DNA of 11,199 nucleotides, taken from assembly GCA_022822575.1 (NCBI GenBank), contig JAJEBJ010000466.1:1-11199 (forward strand), written 5' to 3'. Positions 1 to 7,081 of the stretch are shown piece by piece. The first letter of the stretch is position 1. Each line of letters begins with the position of its first letter. Made by a program: the position numbers and the translations under genes. Origin of the DNA: Alphaproteobacteria bacterium (GTDB taxonomy: Bacteria; Pseudomonadota; Alphaproteobacteria; SP197). The notes below the pieces were generated by a model that saw nothing but the letters and a program-made list of their open reading frames with translations, was not told the DNA's origin and did not search any database.

Positions 1-357
1 GTTCACCTTGAGGGTGCCAGGCTTCCAGCGCCGTTCATAGTAAACGAAGACTTCCTGTGCGACGGTTTCGAAGAGTGCGTTCTTCCCGATCCCGGGATCC
101 GCAGGGTCGCCGTTCCTGTACGCCGCCAGCATCGCGCGCGCCCGTTGACGCGCCTGTTCCACGGTCACGGCGCCGGCATCGTCGAAGGTCTTCCAGATTC
201 GCCGGCCCGCGTGCTGAGAGTGAATGAAGTAGCGTCTGGCGCCCGAGGGCATGATGCGGATGCCAAAGCCTTTCAGTTCGGTATCGCGAACATCCAGGAT
301 TGCCTTCTTCGGCTTGAGCGTATCGACCCTTCGCTGGGTGAGGTGCAGGGTAGCCAC
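1..357 (-). CDS. Tyrosine-type site-specific integrase, N-terminal part (cut by window edge)
   Basis: The visible 119 codons form the arm-type DNA-binding domain of P4/phage-like tyrosine integrases (DUF4102-type), which bind arm sites around the attachment core. Seen directly: an early LTQRRVDTLKP segment, then DTELKGFGIRIMPSG (the family's 'D-x-x-L-x-G-F-G-x-R-V-x-P-S-G' pattern), GRRIWKTFDD, and the helix VTVEQARQRARAMLAAYRNGDP. After these begins the core-binding region (LFETVAQEVFVYYERRWKPGTLK). The catalytic R-H-R-Y domain would lie left of the window. The start is GTG at 357-355, with GGAGG four bases upstream on the minus strand; no better start exists before the upstream in-frame stop near 450. 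It reads away from the truncated phosphatase gene next door, so the element it belongs to should extend to the left. Whether it is full length and active cannot be seen. Confidence 0.85.
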   Translation of the reverse strand, partial: MATLHLTQRRVDTLKPKKAILDVRDTELKGFGIRIMPSGARRYFIHSQHAGRRIWKTFDDAGAVTVEQARQRARAMLAAYRNGDPADPGIGKNALFETVAQEVFVYYERRWKPGTLKVN

Positions 358-389
358 GTTTCCTCCGGTGTTCTGTGACAGTGGGGGAA

Positions 390-406
390 GAAAGGCATCG
401 CCTTTC
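390..406. repeat. Short perfect hairpin between integrase and truncated phoX
   Basis: GAAAGGC (390-396) and GCCTTTC (400-406) are perfect inverted repeats around the 3-base loop ATC. The hairpin lies between the stop of the truncated phosphatase (443) and the start of the integrase (357), with a C-rich rather than T-rich tail on the minus strand. It could be a weak terminator for the interrupted gene or part of an attachment/arm region. Nothing in the sequence decides between these. Confidence 0.4.
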
Positions 407-442
407 CGTCCAAGGTTGCAGAAACGAGAGGAAAGAGTTACG

Positions 443-886
443 TTATATCAGATAAGTAGCACCATAGGTGCGGCGGTTCGTGTATTCGTTGTTGACGGCC
501 ATGACGGTGCCATGGGCAGAGTGGAATACAGCCATGCCGTCGTTGTTGTCGCCGAAGGCCCGCGCCTGGCTCGCGGCTGTGCCGAGCGTGGCGTCATCGA
601 ATTCAGGCACATCGGACCAGAGCGGGTCACCCCAGCGGATGAGCGTGTACCACTCGAATCCCTCGGGAACGGTGACGGAGTCGTGAGTATCCGCAGAGAT
701 CTGGTTGAATCCGAAGCGGTCCGTTCCGGCGAGCGCCAGGCTCGTGAGCGACGTCGTCCCCATGACGAAGGTGCCGAGGCCGAACGTCATCACACCGAGA
801 ATCCCGCGGCGGCTGATGGCTGTTTCGATTGCATGGTCGAGATCGGTTGTCTGGAAAGGCGTCGAGTGGGTCATGCTGTCAGTCAT
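443..886 (-). pseudogene. Truncated PhoX-family (DUF839) phosphatase, N-terminal quarter only
   Basis: PhoX-type proteins are Tat-exported, Ca/Fe-dependent periplasmic phosphatases of roughly 600 residues; only 147 codons remain here. Seen directly: a twin-arginine signal (S25-R26-R27-G-I-L followed by a hydrophobic stretch), then FNQISADTHDSVTVPEGF and YTLIRWGDPLWSD. These are followed by QARAFGDNNDGMAVF and NNEYTNRRTYG (from about N132), the conserved first blades of this family's beta-propeller. After residue ~142 the family pattern stops and the frame ends at TAA (445-443). The metal-site residues of the later blades are absent, so it should be non-functional. The start ATG at 886-884 has AGGA about 8 bases upstream; ATG at 874 is an alternative. 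The break lies about 90 bp from the start of an outward-reading integrase, suggesting the gene was cut by integration of that element. Confidence 0.75.
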
Positions 887-1261
887 TGCTGCATCCTGAT
901 GTTTGAAGGCCGTCGGGCGGGCGCGCCGCCCTTGATCGCGTGTCCTTACCGACGGTTCGTTTCAGAAACGTAACGGATTTGCCGCAGTCGTATGACAACG
1001 TCCGCAACCGGGGGCTGTCGATCCAGTCCGGCCGACGCGGTGGCTCCGGTACAGCGATCATCGGGAATTCCATCCACAGAATCTGCGCTATGGGGCAGAT
1101 CACGCCTGTCTTTCGTCTCACCAGCGTCTCTCGAAGCGGAAAGGGATGAACGGAGCGACACGTTCAAGTCGTGCTGGCCGTTCGGGCAAGCTCCGTCACC
1201 GTTGAAGTGAGACCACGAATCAGTCAATCTATGGGCACAATCCTTCAAAGGAGGAAACATC
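887..1261. other. Divergent spacer between phoX remnant and TRAP operon
   Basis: No convincing gene is present in these 375 bases. It must hold the promoter of the TRAP genes (rightward) and the old promoter of the phosphatase (leftward). I see an operator-like palindrome at 958-970 (listed separately) and a strong ribosome binding site at its right end. I could not assign -35/-10 boxes with confidence. Confidence 0.5.
958..970. promoter_or_regulatory. Operator-like palindrome CGTTTC-A-GAAACG
   Basis: CGTTTC (958-963) and GAAACG (965-970) are perfect 6-bp inverted repeats with one central base. The symmetry extends imperfectly outward (GTT at 955-957, AAC at 972-974). It lies 71 bp upstream of the phosphatase start and about 290 bp upstream of the TRAP binding-protein start. 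The form fits a dimeric repressor or activator site; the regulator is unknown and the assignment is inference. Confidence 0.35.
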
Positions 1262-2266
1262 GTGACATTGTTCAGACTTGCAACATGCGCGCTGGCCGCC
1301 GTGGCTCTGGCCGGGCTTGGCTTCAGCGTCTCCGACGAGGCAAGCGCAGACGAAAAGACATTCATCTCGATTGGAACGGGTGGCCCGACCGGCGTCTATT
1401 TCGTGGTCGGAAACTCCGTTTGCCGCATGGTCCACAAGGAAGCCGCCGAGGGCCGGTCGTCAGGCCGCCAGCACGGAATTCGCTGTGCCGCGCCTTCCAC
1501 CGGTGGTTCCACCTACAACATCGGTCAGATCTGTCAGGGCGAGCTTGAGTTCGGCGTTGCCCAGTCCGACTGGCAGTTCCACGCGGTGAATGGCAGTTCC
1601 GAAAAGGTCACGAACTGCCCTGGCCTTCGCGCGGTCTTCTCCGTGCACGGCGAGCCCTTCCACCTCATCGCCGGTGAAGGCAGCGACATCGGTTCCTTCA
1701 CTGACACCATGGGCATGCGCATGAACATCGGCAATCCCGGTTCGGGCCAGCGCGGCACGACCGAGGTGCTGATGGAAGGCTACGGCATGACCACCGACGA
1801 TTTCGCGGCGGCTACAGAACTGACCTCGACAGAGCAGTCCCAGGCTCTCTGTGACGGCAAGATCGACGCCTACGGCTACACCGTCGGTGTGCCCAATGCC
1901 GGCGTGTCCGTGGCGACCGACGGTTGCGGCGCCTACATTGTCGATCTCGACGGCGAAGTCGAGCAGCAGCTGGTGGCCGACAATCCCTACTATGCCTTCA
2001 CCACCATTCCGGCGGGGACATACAAGACCACGACCGATGACGTGACGACCTTCGGCGTCATGGCGACATTCGTCAGTCACGAGAATGTGCCCGAGGAAGT
2101 GGTCTATGAGGTCACCCGTGCCGTGATGGAGAACCTGGACGACTTCAGGTCCCTGCATCCGGCCTTCAGGAATCTCGATCCCGCAAACATGATTACGAAC
2201 GGGCTGTCCGCCCCGATTCACCCGGGAGCGGCGAAGTACTACGCGGAACAGGGCTGGATGTAATCC
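1262..2266 (+). CDS. TRAP transporter substrate-binding protein, TAXI family
   Basis: This is the periplasmic receptor of a TAXI-type tripartite transporter; it captures a small, probably carboxylate-bearing solute and hands it to the membrane permease. Seen directly: a Sec signal peptide (residues 1-29, likely cleavage after ASA before DEKTF), the hallmark IGTGGPTGVYFVVG right after it, and STGGSTYNI. ELEFGVAQSDWQ, VNIGNPGSGQRGT-like MNIGNPGSGQRGT, EQSQALCDGKIDA and the C-terminal GLSAPIHPGAAKYY follow. The 333-residue length is normal. Several cysteines (CR, RCAAP, NCPGL, LCDGK, DGCGAY) are at positions usual for alphaproteobacterial members and could form disulfides. The start is GTG at 1262, backed by an excellent AAAGGAGG seven bases upstream. 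It is followed after 55 bp by the fused permease, so the two form one transport unit. The substrate cannot be read from the sequence. Confidence 0.93.
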
Positions 2267-2276
2267 CAGCGCCTGA

Positions 2277-2310
2277 AACGGCCGGCACTGCTCATCGGGT
2301 GCCGGCCGTT
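2277..2310 (+). promoter_or_regulatory. Intercistronic stem-loop between TRAP receptor and permease
   Basis: AACGGCCGGCA (2277-2287) and TGCCGGCCGTT (2300-2310) form a perfect 11-bp stem around a 12-base loop; one more C-G pair can close inside it. No T-run follows, so it is unlikely to stop all transcription. Such structures after binding-protein genes commonly protect the upstream mRNA or attenuate readthrough, giving more receptor than permease. The permease start lies only 11 bases beyond the stem, so the fold may also restrain its translation. Function is inferred. Confidence 0.6.
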
Positions 2311-2321
2311 CGCTTGCAGAC

Positions 2322-4694
2322 ATGCCCGTGACGAAGAGCGGGCCGGTGCCGGAACCGGCTGGAGACGCCGGGGATCCGGAGACATTCGAGTACCAGGGGC
2401 GCCGTCAGGGTCCGCGCGTGGCGCAGGTCATCGGCCTGCTCTGCTTTGCCTGGTCCGTCTATCAGCTGTGGATCGCCTCACCCTTTCCCTTCATGCTGAA
2501 CTTCGCCGTCATCGGTGATGTGCCGGCACGAGGTCTCCATCTCTCGTTCGCATTGCTGCTCTGTTTCCTGATCTATCCTGTGTCGCGGCGCTGGAGGGAG
2601 CGCAGGCTGCCGCCCTGGGATATCGCCCTGGCGGTCACGGGCCTGGTCGTTGCTTCCTATCTCTTCTTCGGTTGGAGCGGTCTCGTCTCCCGTCATGGCC
2701 TGCTCTACGTCTGGAACGGCATTCCTGTGGAGGCCATCCTCGGTGGTGCCGGCATCCTGCTCCTGCTGGACGCCACGCGCCGCGCGATCGGAATCCCGCT
2801 GGTCATCGTCTGCAGCATCTTCCTGGTCTACTCGATCTTCGGCCAGTCGATGCCCGACATCATCTCGCACAAGGGGCTCAGCCTGACGCGGCTGATCGGA
2901 TATCAGTGGCTGACAGGCGAGGCCGTCTTCGGCATCCCCCTCAGCGTTTCGGTCAGCTTTGTCTTCCTGTTCGTGTTGTTTGGCGCGTTGCTCGACAAGG
3001 CCGGTGCGGGGCAGTACTTCCTCGCCCTCTCCTTCGCCATGGTCGGGCGCTTCAGCGGAGGCCCGGCCAAGGCGGCGATCCTGGCGTCGGGCATGACGGG
3101 CATGATTTCCGGCTCGTCGATCGCCAATGTGGTCACCACGGGAACATTCACGATTCCCGTCATGAGGAGGATCGGCATGCCGGCGGTGAAGGCCGGCGCC
3201 ATCGAGGTCGCTGCATCGACCAACGGCCAGATCATGCCGCCGATCATGGGCGCTGCCGCCTTCATCATTGCCGAGTTCATCGGAATCTCCTATTTCGACG
3301 TGGTCGTGGCAGCGGCAATTCCGGCCGTCCTCAGCTATCTCGCGCTGCTCTACATTTCCCATCTCGAGGCGGCGAAACTCGGTCTGAGGGGGCTGCCATC
3401 GGCAGAGATTCCGCCGCTCGGCACGACCTTCCTCGCCGGCGTCCATCATCTCGTTCCGATCGTCATTCTCGTCTATCTGCTCATGGTGGAGCGCTGGAGC
3501 GCGCACAGCGCCGTCTTCTATTCGATCCTCTCGGTCATGGTGATCATCATCGCGCGCCGGATCGTCGCCTCGGCTCGCGGGCACGGCCAGCCACTGGTGG
3601 AGGCGACTCGCGACGGCTTCACCGAGATCTATCTCGGGATGGTCGCCGGCGCGCGCAACATGGTCGGTATCGCCGTCGCCGTGGCAGCTGCCGGCATCAT
3701 CGTCGGTGCGGTGTCATCGACAGGTCTCAACAATGCCATGGTGGGCGTGGTCGAAGCGATCGCCGGCGGCAACATCTACATCCTGCTGGGGTTGACCGCC
3801 ATCCTCTGCATCATCCTCGGCATGGGGCTCCCGACGACCGCCAACTACCTGGTGGTCGCCTCGCTCCTGGCCGGCGTACTGGTGGAACTCGGGAGTGCGG
3901 CGGGGCTCGTTCTGCCGCTCATCGCCGTTCACCTCTACGTCTTCTATTACGGCCTGCTGGCGGACTCGACTCCACCTGTCTGCCTTGCCGCCTTCGCTGC
4001 CTCGGCGATCTCCAGGGCAGATCCCCTGAAGACCGGTGTGCAGTCATTCCTCTACGACATTCGCACCGCGATTCTCCCGCTGGTGTTCCTGTTCAACACG
4101 GAACTGCTGCTGATCGGCGTCGAGAGCATCTGGCATGGCGCCCTGGTGACGGTGATGTCGTTGCTTGCGATCCTCGCCTTCAGTTCCCTCACCCAGGGCT
4201 GGATGTTCGTCAAGGTACGCTGGCACGAGTCGATCCTGCTTGCCGTGGCGTGCTTCATGCTCTTTCGTCCCGGTTTCTTCATGGACCAGCTGGCGCCCCC
4301 GTTCGAACCCGTCGCATTCGACGCGTTCGTCTCGGGCGAGTTCACGCCCGAACCCGGACGACAGGTCCGCCTGCACGTGACTCGCGCGACGGACTACGGC
4401 GAACGGTTCAAGCTGTTCGTTCTGGAGACGCCGGACGGGCAGGCGGAGACACCTTCAGAGACCTTCGGTGTCCACCTGACGAGGGAGGACGAGCACACGT
4501 TCATCGTGTCCGACCTTGCCTGGAACGGCATGGCGGAGCAGGCGGGAATGGACTGGGGCGACTACGTGACGGGCGTCGACATGGAACAGCCTGATCTGCC
4601 CCCCAAGGAGCTCATCTATCCGGCCGGCCTGCTGCTGCTGGGCCTGGTTCTCGGATCACAGTTCCTGCGCGGCAGACGCGCCACCTCACATTGA
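2322..4694 (+). CDS. TRAP transporter permease, fused DctQ-DctM with C-terminal DUF3394-like tail
   Basis: This is the membrane component of a TAXI TRAP system, with the 4-helix (DctQ-like) and 12-helix (DctM-like) parts in one 790-residue chain that drives ion-coupled uptake. Seen directly: an N-terminal helix near residues 35-55 (AWSVYQLWIASPFPF) and many hydrophobic segments. The DctM signatures are GMTGMISGSSIANVVTTG (about 257-275), STNGQIMPPIMGAAAFI (about 299-315) and LGMGLPTTANYLV (about 497-510). The C-terminal ~140 residues hold a soluble, PDZ-like stretch (FGVHLTREDEHTFIVSD...EQAGMDWGDYV) and a last membrane helix near 764-782, as in DUF3394-tailed permeases. The start ATG at 2322 is the only reasonable one, since a stop lies in frame at 2274, but it has no visible Shine-Dalgarno and sits just behind a strong stem-loop. 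A decayed copy of the tail-coding DNA occurs at 5412-5490. Confidence 0.95.
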   Translation: MPVTKSGPVPEPAGDAGDPETFEYQGRRQGPRVAQVIGLLCFAWSVYQLWIASPFPFMLNFAVIGDVPARGLHLSFALLLCFLIYPVSRRWRERRLPPWDIALAVTGLVVASYLFFGWSGLVSRHGLLYVWNGIPVEAILGGAGILLLLDATRRAIGIPLVIVCSIFLVYSIFGQSMPDIISHKGLSLTRLIGYQWLTGEAVFGIPLSVSVSFVFLFVLFGALLDKAGAGQYFLALSFAMVGRFSGGPAKAAILASGMTGMISGSSIANVVTTGTFTIPVMRRIGMPAVKAGAIEVAASTNGQIMPPIMGAAAFIIAEFIGISYFDVVVAAAIPAVLSYLALLYISHLEAAKLGLRGLPSAEIPPLGTTFLAGVHHLVPIVILVYLLMVERWSAHSAVFYSILSVMVIIIARRIVASARGHGQPLVEATRDGFTEIYLGMVAGARNMVGIAVAVAAAGIIVGAVSSTGLNNAMVGVVEAIAGGNIYILLGLTAILCIILGMGLPTTANYLVVASLLAGVLVELGSAAGLVLPLIAVHLYVFYYGLLADSTPPVCLAAFAASAISRADPLKTGVQSFLYDIRTAILPLVFLFNTELLLIGVESIWHGALVTVMSLLAILAFSSLTQGWMFVKVRWHESILLAVACFMLFRPGFFMDQLAPPFEPVAFDAFVSGEFTPEPGRQVRLHVTRATDYGERFKLFVLETPDGQAETPSETFGVHLTREDEHTFIVSDLAWNGMAEQAGMDWGDYVTGVDMEQPDLPPKELIYPAGLLLLGLVLGSQFLRGRRATSH

Positions 4695-4869
4695 AGGGAC
4701 GTCGGGACTCCGCCATTTGAAACTGTTGCTGCTGTGCGACACGCTGGATGGAGTGGCATGATAGCGCGTAAACAGGCGTCGGAGTGCTGATGCAGTCAAT
4801 GACGAGATTGATCGCCCGGGCGAAGTAAAGTAAAGCAATGTCAATTACATGGGCGGAAATGAAGACGCC
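4695..4869. other. Spacer upstream of antitoxin gene
   Basis: No convincing gene is seen. It includes the small palindrome GTCAATGAC and the AT-rich tandem GTAAAGTAAAG just before the antitoxin, which may carry its autoregulated promoter/operator. I could not fix -35/-10 boxes. Confidence 0.3.
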
Positions 4870-5094
4870 ATGTCTCCGCAAGTCACCGCGCGGTTCCCGG
4901 CCCCGGTCGTGGCGGCCTTCGACAGGGCTGCCACAGAGCTTGGGCGCAGTCGGGCAGATGTCATCCGCCTCGCCGTCGAGAACTATCTCGAGGACTTCGA
5001 CGATCTTTCCGTCGCCATCGATCGGCTCGGCGACCCCAACGATGCGGTGCTGGACTGGAGCCAGGTCCGACGTGAGCTGCTCGACACGGATTAA
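4870..5094 (+). CDS. Ribbon-helix-helix (CopG/RelB-like) antitoxin
   Basis: This is a 74-residue protein of the antitoxin class that represses its own operon as a dimer and neutralises a RelE/ParE-fold toxin. Seen directly: the N-terminal strand QVTARFPAPVVAAFDRAA, then ELGRSRADVIRLAVENYLEDF (the ribbon-helix-helix DNA-binding unit with the usual R-S-R-x-D-V-I-R). An acidic, toxin-wrapping C-terminus follows (DDLSVAIDRLGDPNDAVLDWSQVRRELLD). I chose ATG 4870 because family members start just before the strand; an in-frame ATG at 4849 would add seven residues, and neither has a strong ribosome binding site. The gene is intact, but the toxin reading frame that overlaps its 3' end is broken, so this antitoxin may be an orphan. 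Confidence 0.85.
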   Translation: MSPQVTARFPAPVVAAFDRAATELGRSRADVIRLAVENYLEDFDDLSVAIDRLGDPNDAVLDWSQVRRELLDTD

Positions 5095-5328
5095 GATAAG
5101 CGCGACCAGGGCACTGAAAGGAACGTATCGGGCGCGGATCGTTGCCGCGTCCGACCAACTGGCGAGACCCCTCATCTCGGAACGTCACTGAAGGGCGACC
5201 TCAGGGGGTTGCGACGGCTTCGCGTCGGCAACTATCGCGTCCTGTACGAACTCCGCGACGACGAGCTCATTGTTCTGGTTGTCCGTGTCGCCCATCGGCG
5301 CGAAGTCTATCGGTGGAGGCCGAACTGA
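5072..5328 (+). pseudogene. RelE/ParE-family toxin, frameshifted
   Basis: RelE-fold toxins cleave ribosome-bound mRNA (or, in the ParE branch, attack gyrase). Two matching halves lie in different frames. Starting from a GTG at 5072 that overlaps the antitoxin end, one frame reads IKISATRALKGTYRARIVAASDQLAR, the family's first helices, then runs to TGA at 5189-5191. From about 5188 another frame reads LKGDLRGLRRLRVGNYRVLY followed by ELRDDELIVLVVRVAHRREVYR, the family's conserved beta-sheet and C-terminus, ending at TGA 5326-5328. The segment between them (RDPSSRNVT) is in the third frame, so one net shift, possibly two compensating small losses, lies within about 5162-5190. As written the toxin cannot be made in one piece. 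A sequencing error in this stretch is the main alternative. Confidence 0.7.
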
Positions 5329-5762
5329 GTTCTGGCAGCCGAAGCGCCTTGAGGAAGGCGCGTTTCCTATGCCGGTCACGCCAGGGAAAGGACCCACACA
5401 TTCGCCTCGGGGACGGACACACGTTCGCCGTGGCCTTGCCGGGAGCGGCATGGTGGAGGAGGCGGGCATGGACCGGGGCGACTGCGTGACCACCCGCAAT
5501 CCTCAACATCCGAAACACCGCTTTCGCGACACGGCGTAGTGCAGTGACATGGCGACGTTTGGCAGTCGAATGGCCGGGCGGAGCAAACTGCGTCCCGCGT
5601 GGAGCCCCACACTTCAAGTCCGCTTTCCGGACATGAGCGACCTGCCTTCGTCGACGGGTGCTTCATCGTCAAGCATTCGGGTCATGTCCCTTGGCATTCG
5701 TCCCGGCCCGGACGATGATGGCAATGCCTGCCCTTCAGGGCCGGACGGAGTCTCCAGCCCCG
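5329..5762. other. Gene-poor stretch between broken toxin and cyclase
   Basis: These 434 bases hold the decayed permease-tail fragment (5412-5490, listed separately) and a small hairpin, GTCCG-CTTTC-CGGAC (5618-5632). I recognise nothing else. The open frame of the following cyclase could start as far upstream as 5658, so its leader or promoter lies here. Confidence 0.4.
5412..5490 (+). pseudogene. Decayed copy of the TRAP permease 3' region (DUF3394-like tail)
   Basis: Aligned by eye, these 79 bases match 4488-4570 inside the intact permease gene 0.9 kb upstream, at about 67 of 78 aligned positions with one 4-base gap. The block 5434-5490 versus 4514-4570 is ungapped with 50 of 57 identical. 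In translation the first part reads GDGHTFAV (compare DEHTFIV). After the gap a different frame reads LAGSGMVEEAGMDRGDCVT (compare LAWNGMAEQAGMDWGDYVT). The gap breaks the frame and no start or membrane helix accompanies it, so it is a non-coding fossil. It may be the end of a former second TRAP permease or of a partial duplication. Confidence 0.75.
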
Positions 5763-6932
5763 ATGTCCATGGCGAAAGACCTCAACGATTGGCTCATCGG
5801 CGAAGGACGGCTGCTCTCCGACGGAGTTGCCATCACCGCCGGTTATGCACACCGCCTGGTCGCAGCTGGCGTGCCGCTCACACGGGTGCGCATCGGTCAG
5901 CGTCTCGCCAATCCACTGCTATCGGCCTGGGGCGTAATCTGGACGCCGGAGGACACCACCGAATACACCGTCACGCGAGCGACACTTGAAACGGGATCCT
6001 GGGACGGCAGCCCGTTCAAGCAGGTGCTCGCCGACCGGTCAATGCTGCACAAGAGCCTGGCCGGGCTGGATCGGGAGAAGGATCACAGGACCTACCACGA
6101 ACTGGCTGCAGCCGGCGGCACCGACTTTCTGGCCATGGTGCTTGAATATGGCGATGGCTCCGCACAGGCCTGCAGTTTCCTGACGGATGATCCTGACGGA
6201 TTTGCGCCGCCACATCTTCATCTGATCGCCGAGTCCCGCCACGCCCTGGCCGCCGCCTTCGAGCCGCTCGCCATGCGACGGTCGTCCGAGAGCCTGCTGC
6301 GGACCTATCTCGGTTCCGGGCCGGCCAAGGCGGTTGTCGAAGGGACGATCCTGCGCGGCGAACACGAGGCCATCGAAGCCGTGGTGTTGTTTTCCGATCT
6401 GCGCGACTTCACGGAGAAGTCGGAAAGCTGGAGCGAGACCGCGCTCCTGCGTGTGCTGGACGGCTATTTCGATGCCGTCGTCGAGTCGGTCCATGCCCAG
6501 GACGGAGACGTGCTGAAATTCATCGGCGACGGGGTGCTCGCGATCTTTCCTGTCAATGCCGCTGACAGCCGTCCGGACCGGTGCCGCGCTGCGCTTGCGG
6601 CTGCCATCGGTGCGAACGCCGCTCTCGCCGCCCTGAACGACGAGCGTCGGTGCGACGGCCTTGAGGCGTTGGCGATCGGCATCGGAATCCATGTCGGCGA
6701 AGTCACCTACGGCAATGTCGGAAGCCCGGATCGGCTCGATTTCACGGTGATCGCACCGCCCGTCATTATCGCCAGCCGCGTCCAGGACCTGTGCAAACCA
6801 CTCGGCGAATCCGTCCTCATCACAGCTTCGGTCGCCGAGTGGGCCGACACGCCCATCCGATCCCTTGGGTTTCATTCAATGAAAGGGCTCGGCGAGCCGA
6901 TCGAGGTCTTCGGGCTCCGGAAGCCGGTCTGA
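5763..6932 (+). CDS. Class III adenylate/guanylate cyclase with unusual active site
   Basis: Class III cyclases make cAMP (or cGMP) from ATP (GTP). This 389-residue protein has an N-terminal region of about 195 residues (DWLIGEGRLLSDG, then RLVAAGVPLTRVRIGQRLANPLL) found before many proteobacterial cyclase domains and probably sensory. The catalytic domain follows, about residues 200-385. Seen directly: VVLFSDLRDFT with the first metal Asp (D212), LKFIGDGVLAIF with Lys252 and the second metal Asp (D256), and GIGIHVGEVTYGNVG. RLDFTVIAPPVIIASRV comes next; its Asp326 and Arg339 are kept, but the usual V-N-x-A-x-R is V-I-I-A-S-R, so the transition-state Asn is Ile335. No membrane helix is evident. 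ATG 5763 fits the family start; ATG 5769, 5715 and 5658 are in-frame options without a clear ribosome binding site. It converges with the GMC oxidoreductase. Confidence 0.88.
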   Translation: MSMAKDLNDWLIGEGRLLSDGVAITAGYAHRLVAAGVPLTRVRIGQRLANPLLSAWGVIWTPEDTTEYTVTRATLETGSWDGSPFKQVLADRSMLHKSLAGLDREKDHRTYHELAAAGGTDFLAMVLEYGDGSAQACSFLTDDPDGFAPPHLHLIAESRHALAAAFEPLAMRRSSESLLRTYLGSGPAKAVVEGTILRGEHEAIEAVVLFSDLRDFTEKSESWSETALLRVLDGYFDAVVESVHAQDGDVLKFIGDGVLAIFPVNAADSRPDRCRAALAAAIGANAALAALNDERRCDGLEALAIGIGIHVGEVTYGNVGSPDRLDFTVIAPPVIIASRVQDLCKPLGESVLITASVAEWADTPIRSLGFHSMKGLGEPIEVFGLRKPV

Positions 6933-7081
6933 AGTCAGCCCGGCGTACATCTCCCTGTGATGGCAAACTCTGGAAGGTTATGCACCCATGCGCATTGCGG
7001 CAGGGATGTTGCCTCTGGCGCGATTCCGGATGTGCATCCAGTCACAGTGAATGTCGTGCAGGAAGCTGCCATGGAGGCGCT

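Noticed and set aside
1202..1230. A sigma-70 promoter (TTGAAG, 17-base gap, CAATCT) before the TRAP operon
   Set aside because: The -10 match is too poor to support a call.
1460..2323. Long open frame on the minus strand opposite the TAXI receptor gene
   Set aside because: This is an antisense shadow of a strongly supported gene; the composition is His/Val/Gly-rich with no recognisable domain and no ribosome binding site.
2672..4594. A 640-codon open frame overlapping the TRAP permease in another frame
   Set aside because: It is rich in Arg, His and Gly and low in family-like patterns, as expected from a shifted frame of GC-rich coding DNA; the permease frame has clear motifs over its whole length.
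4612..5175. Minus-strand open frame across the permease end and the antitoxin
   Set aside because: It overlaps two supported plus-strand genes, and its intergenic part (around 4700-4840) gives no recognisable domain.
5162..5190. Programmed frameshifting to express the RelE toxin
   Set aside because: No slippery heptamer or downstream structure is evident, and the frame evidence suggests one or two ordinary indels.
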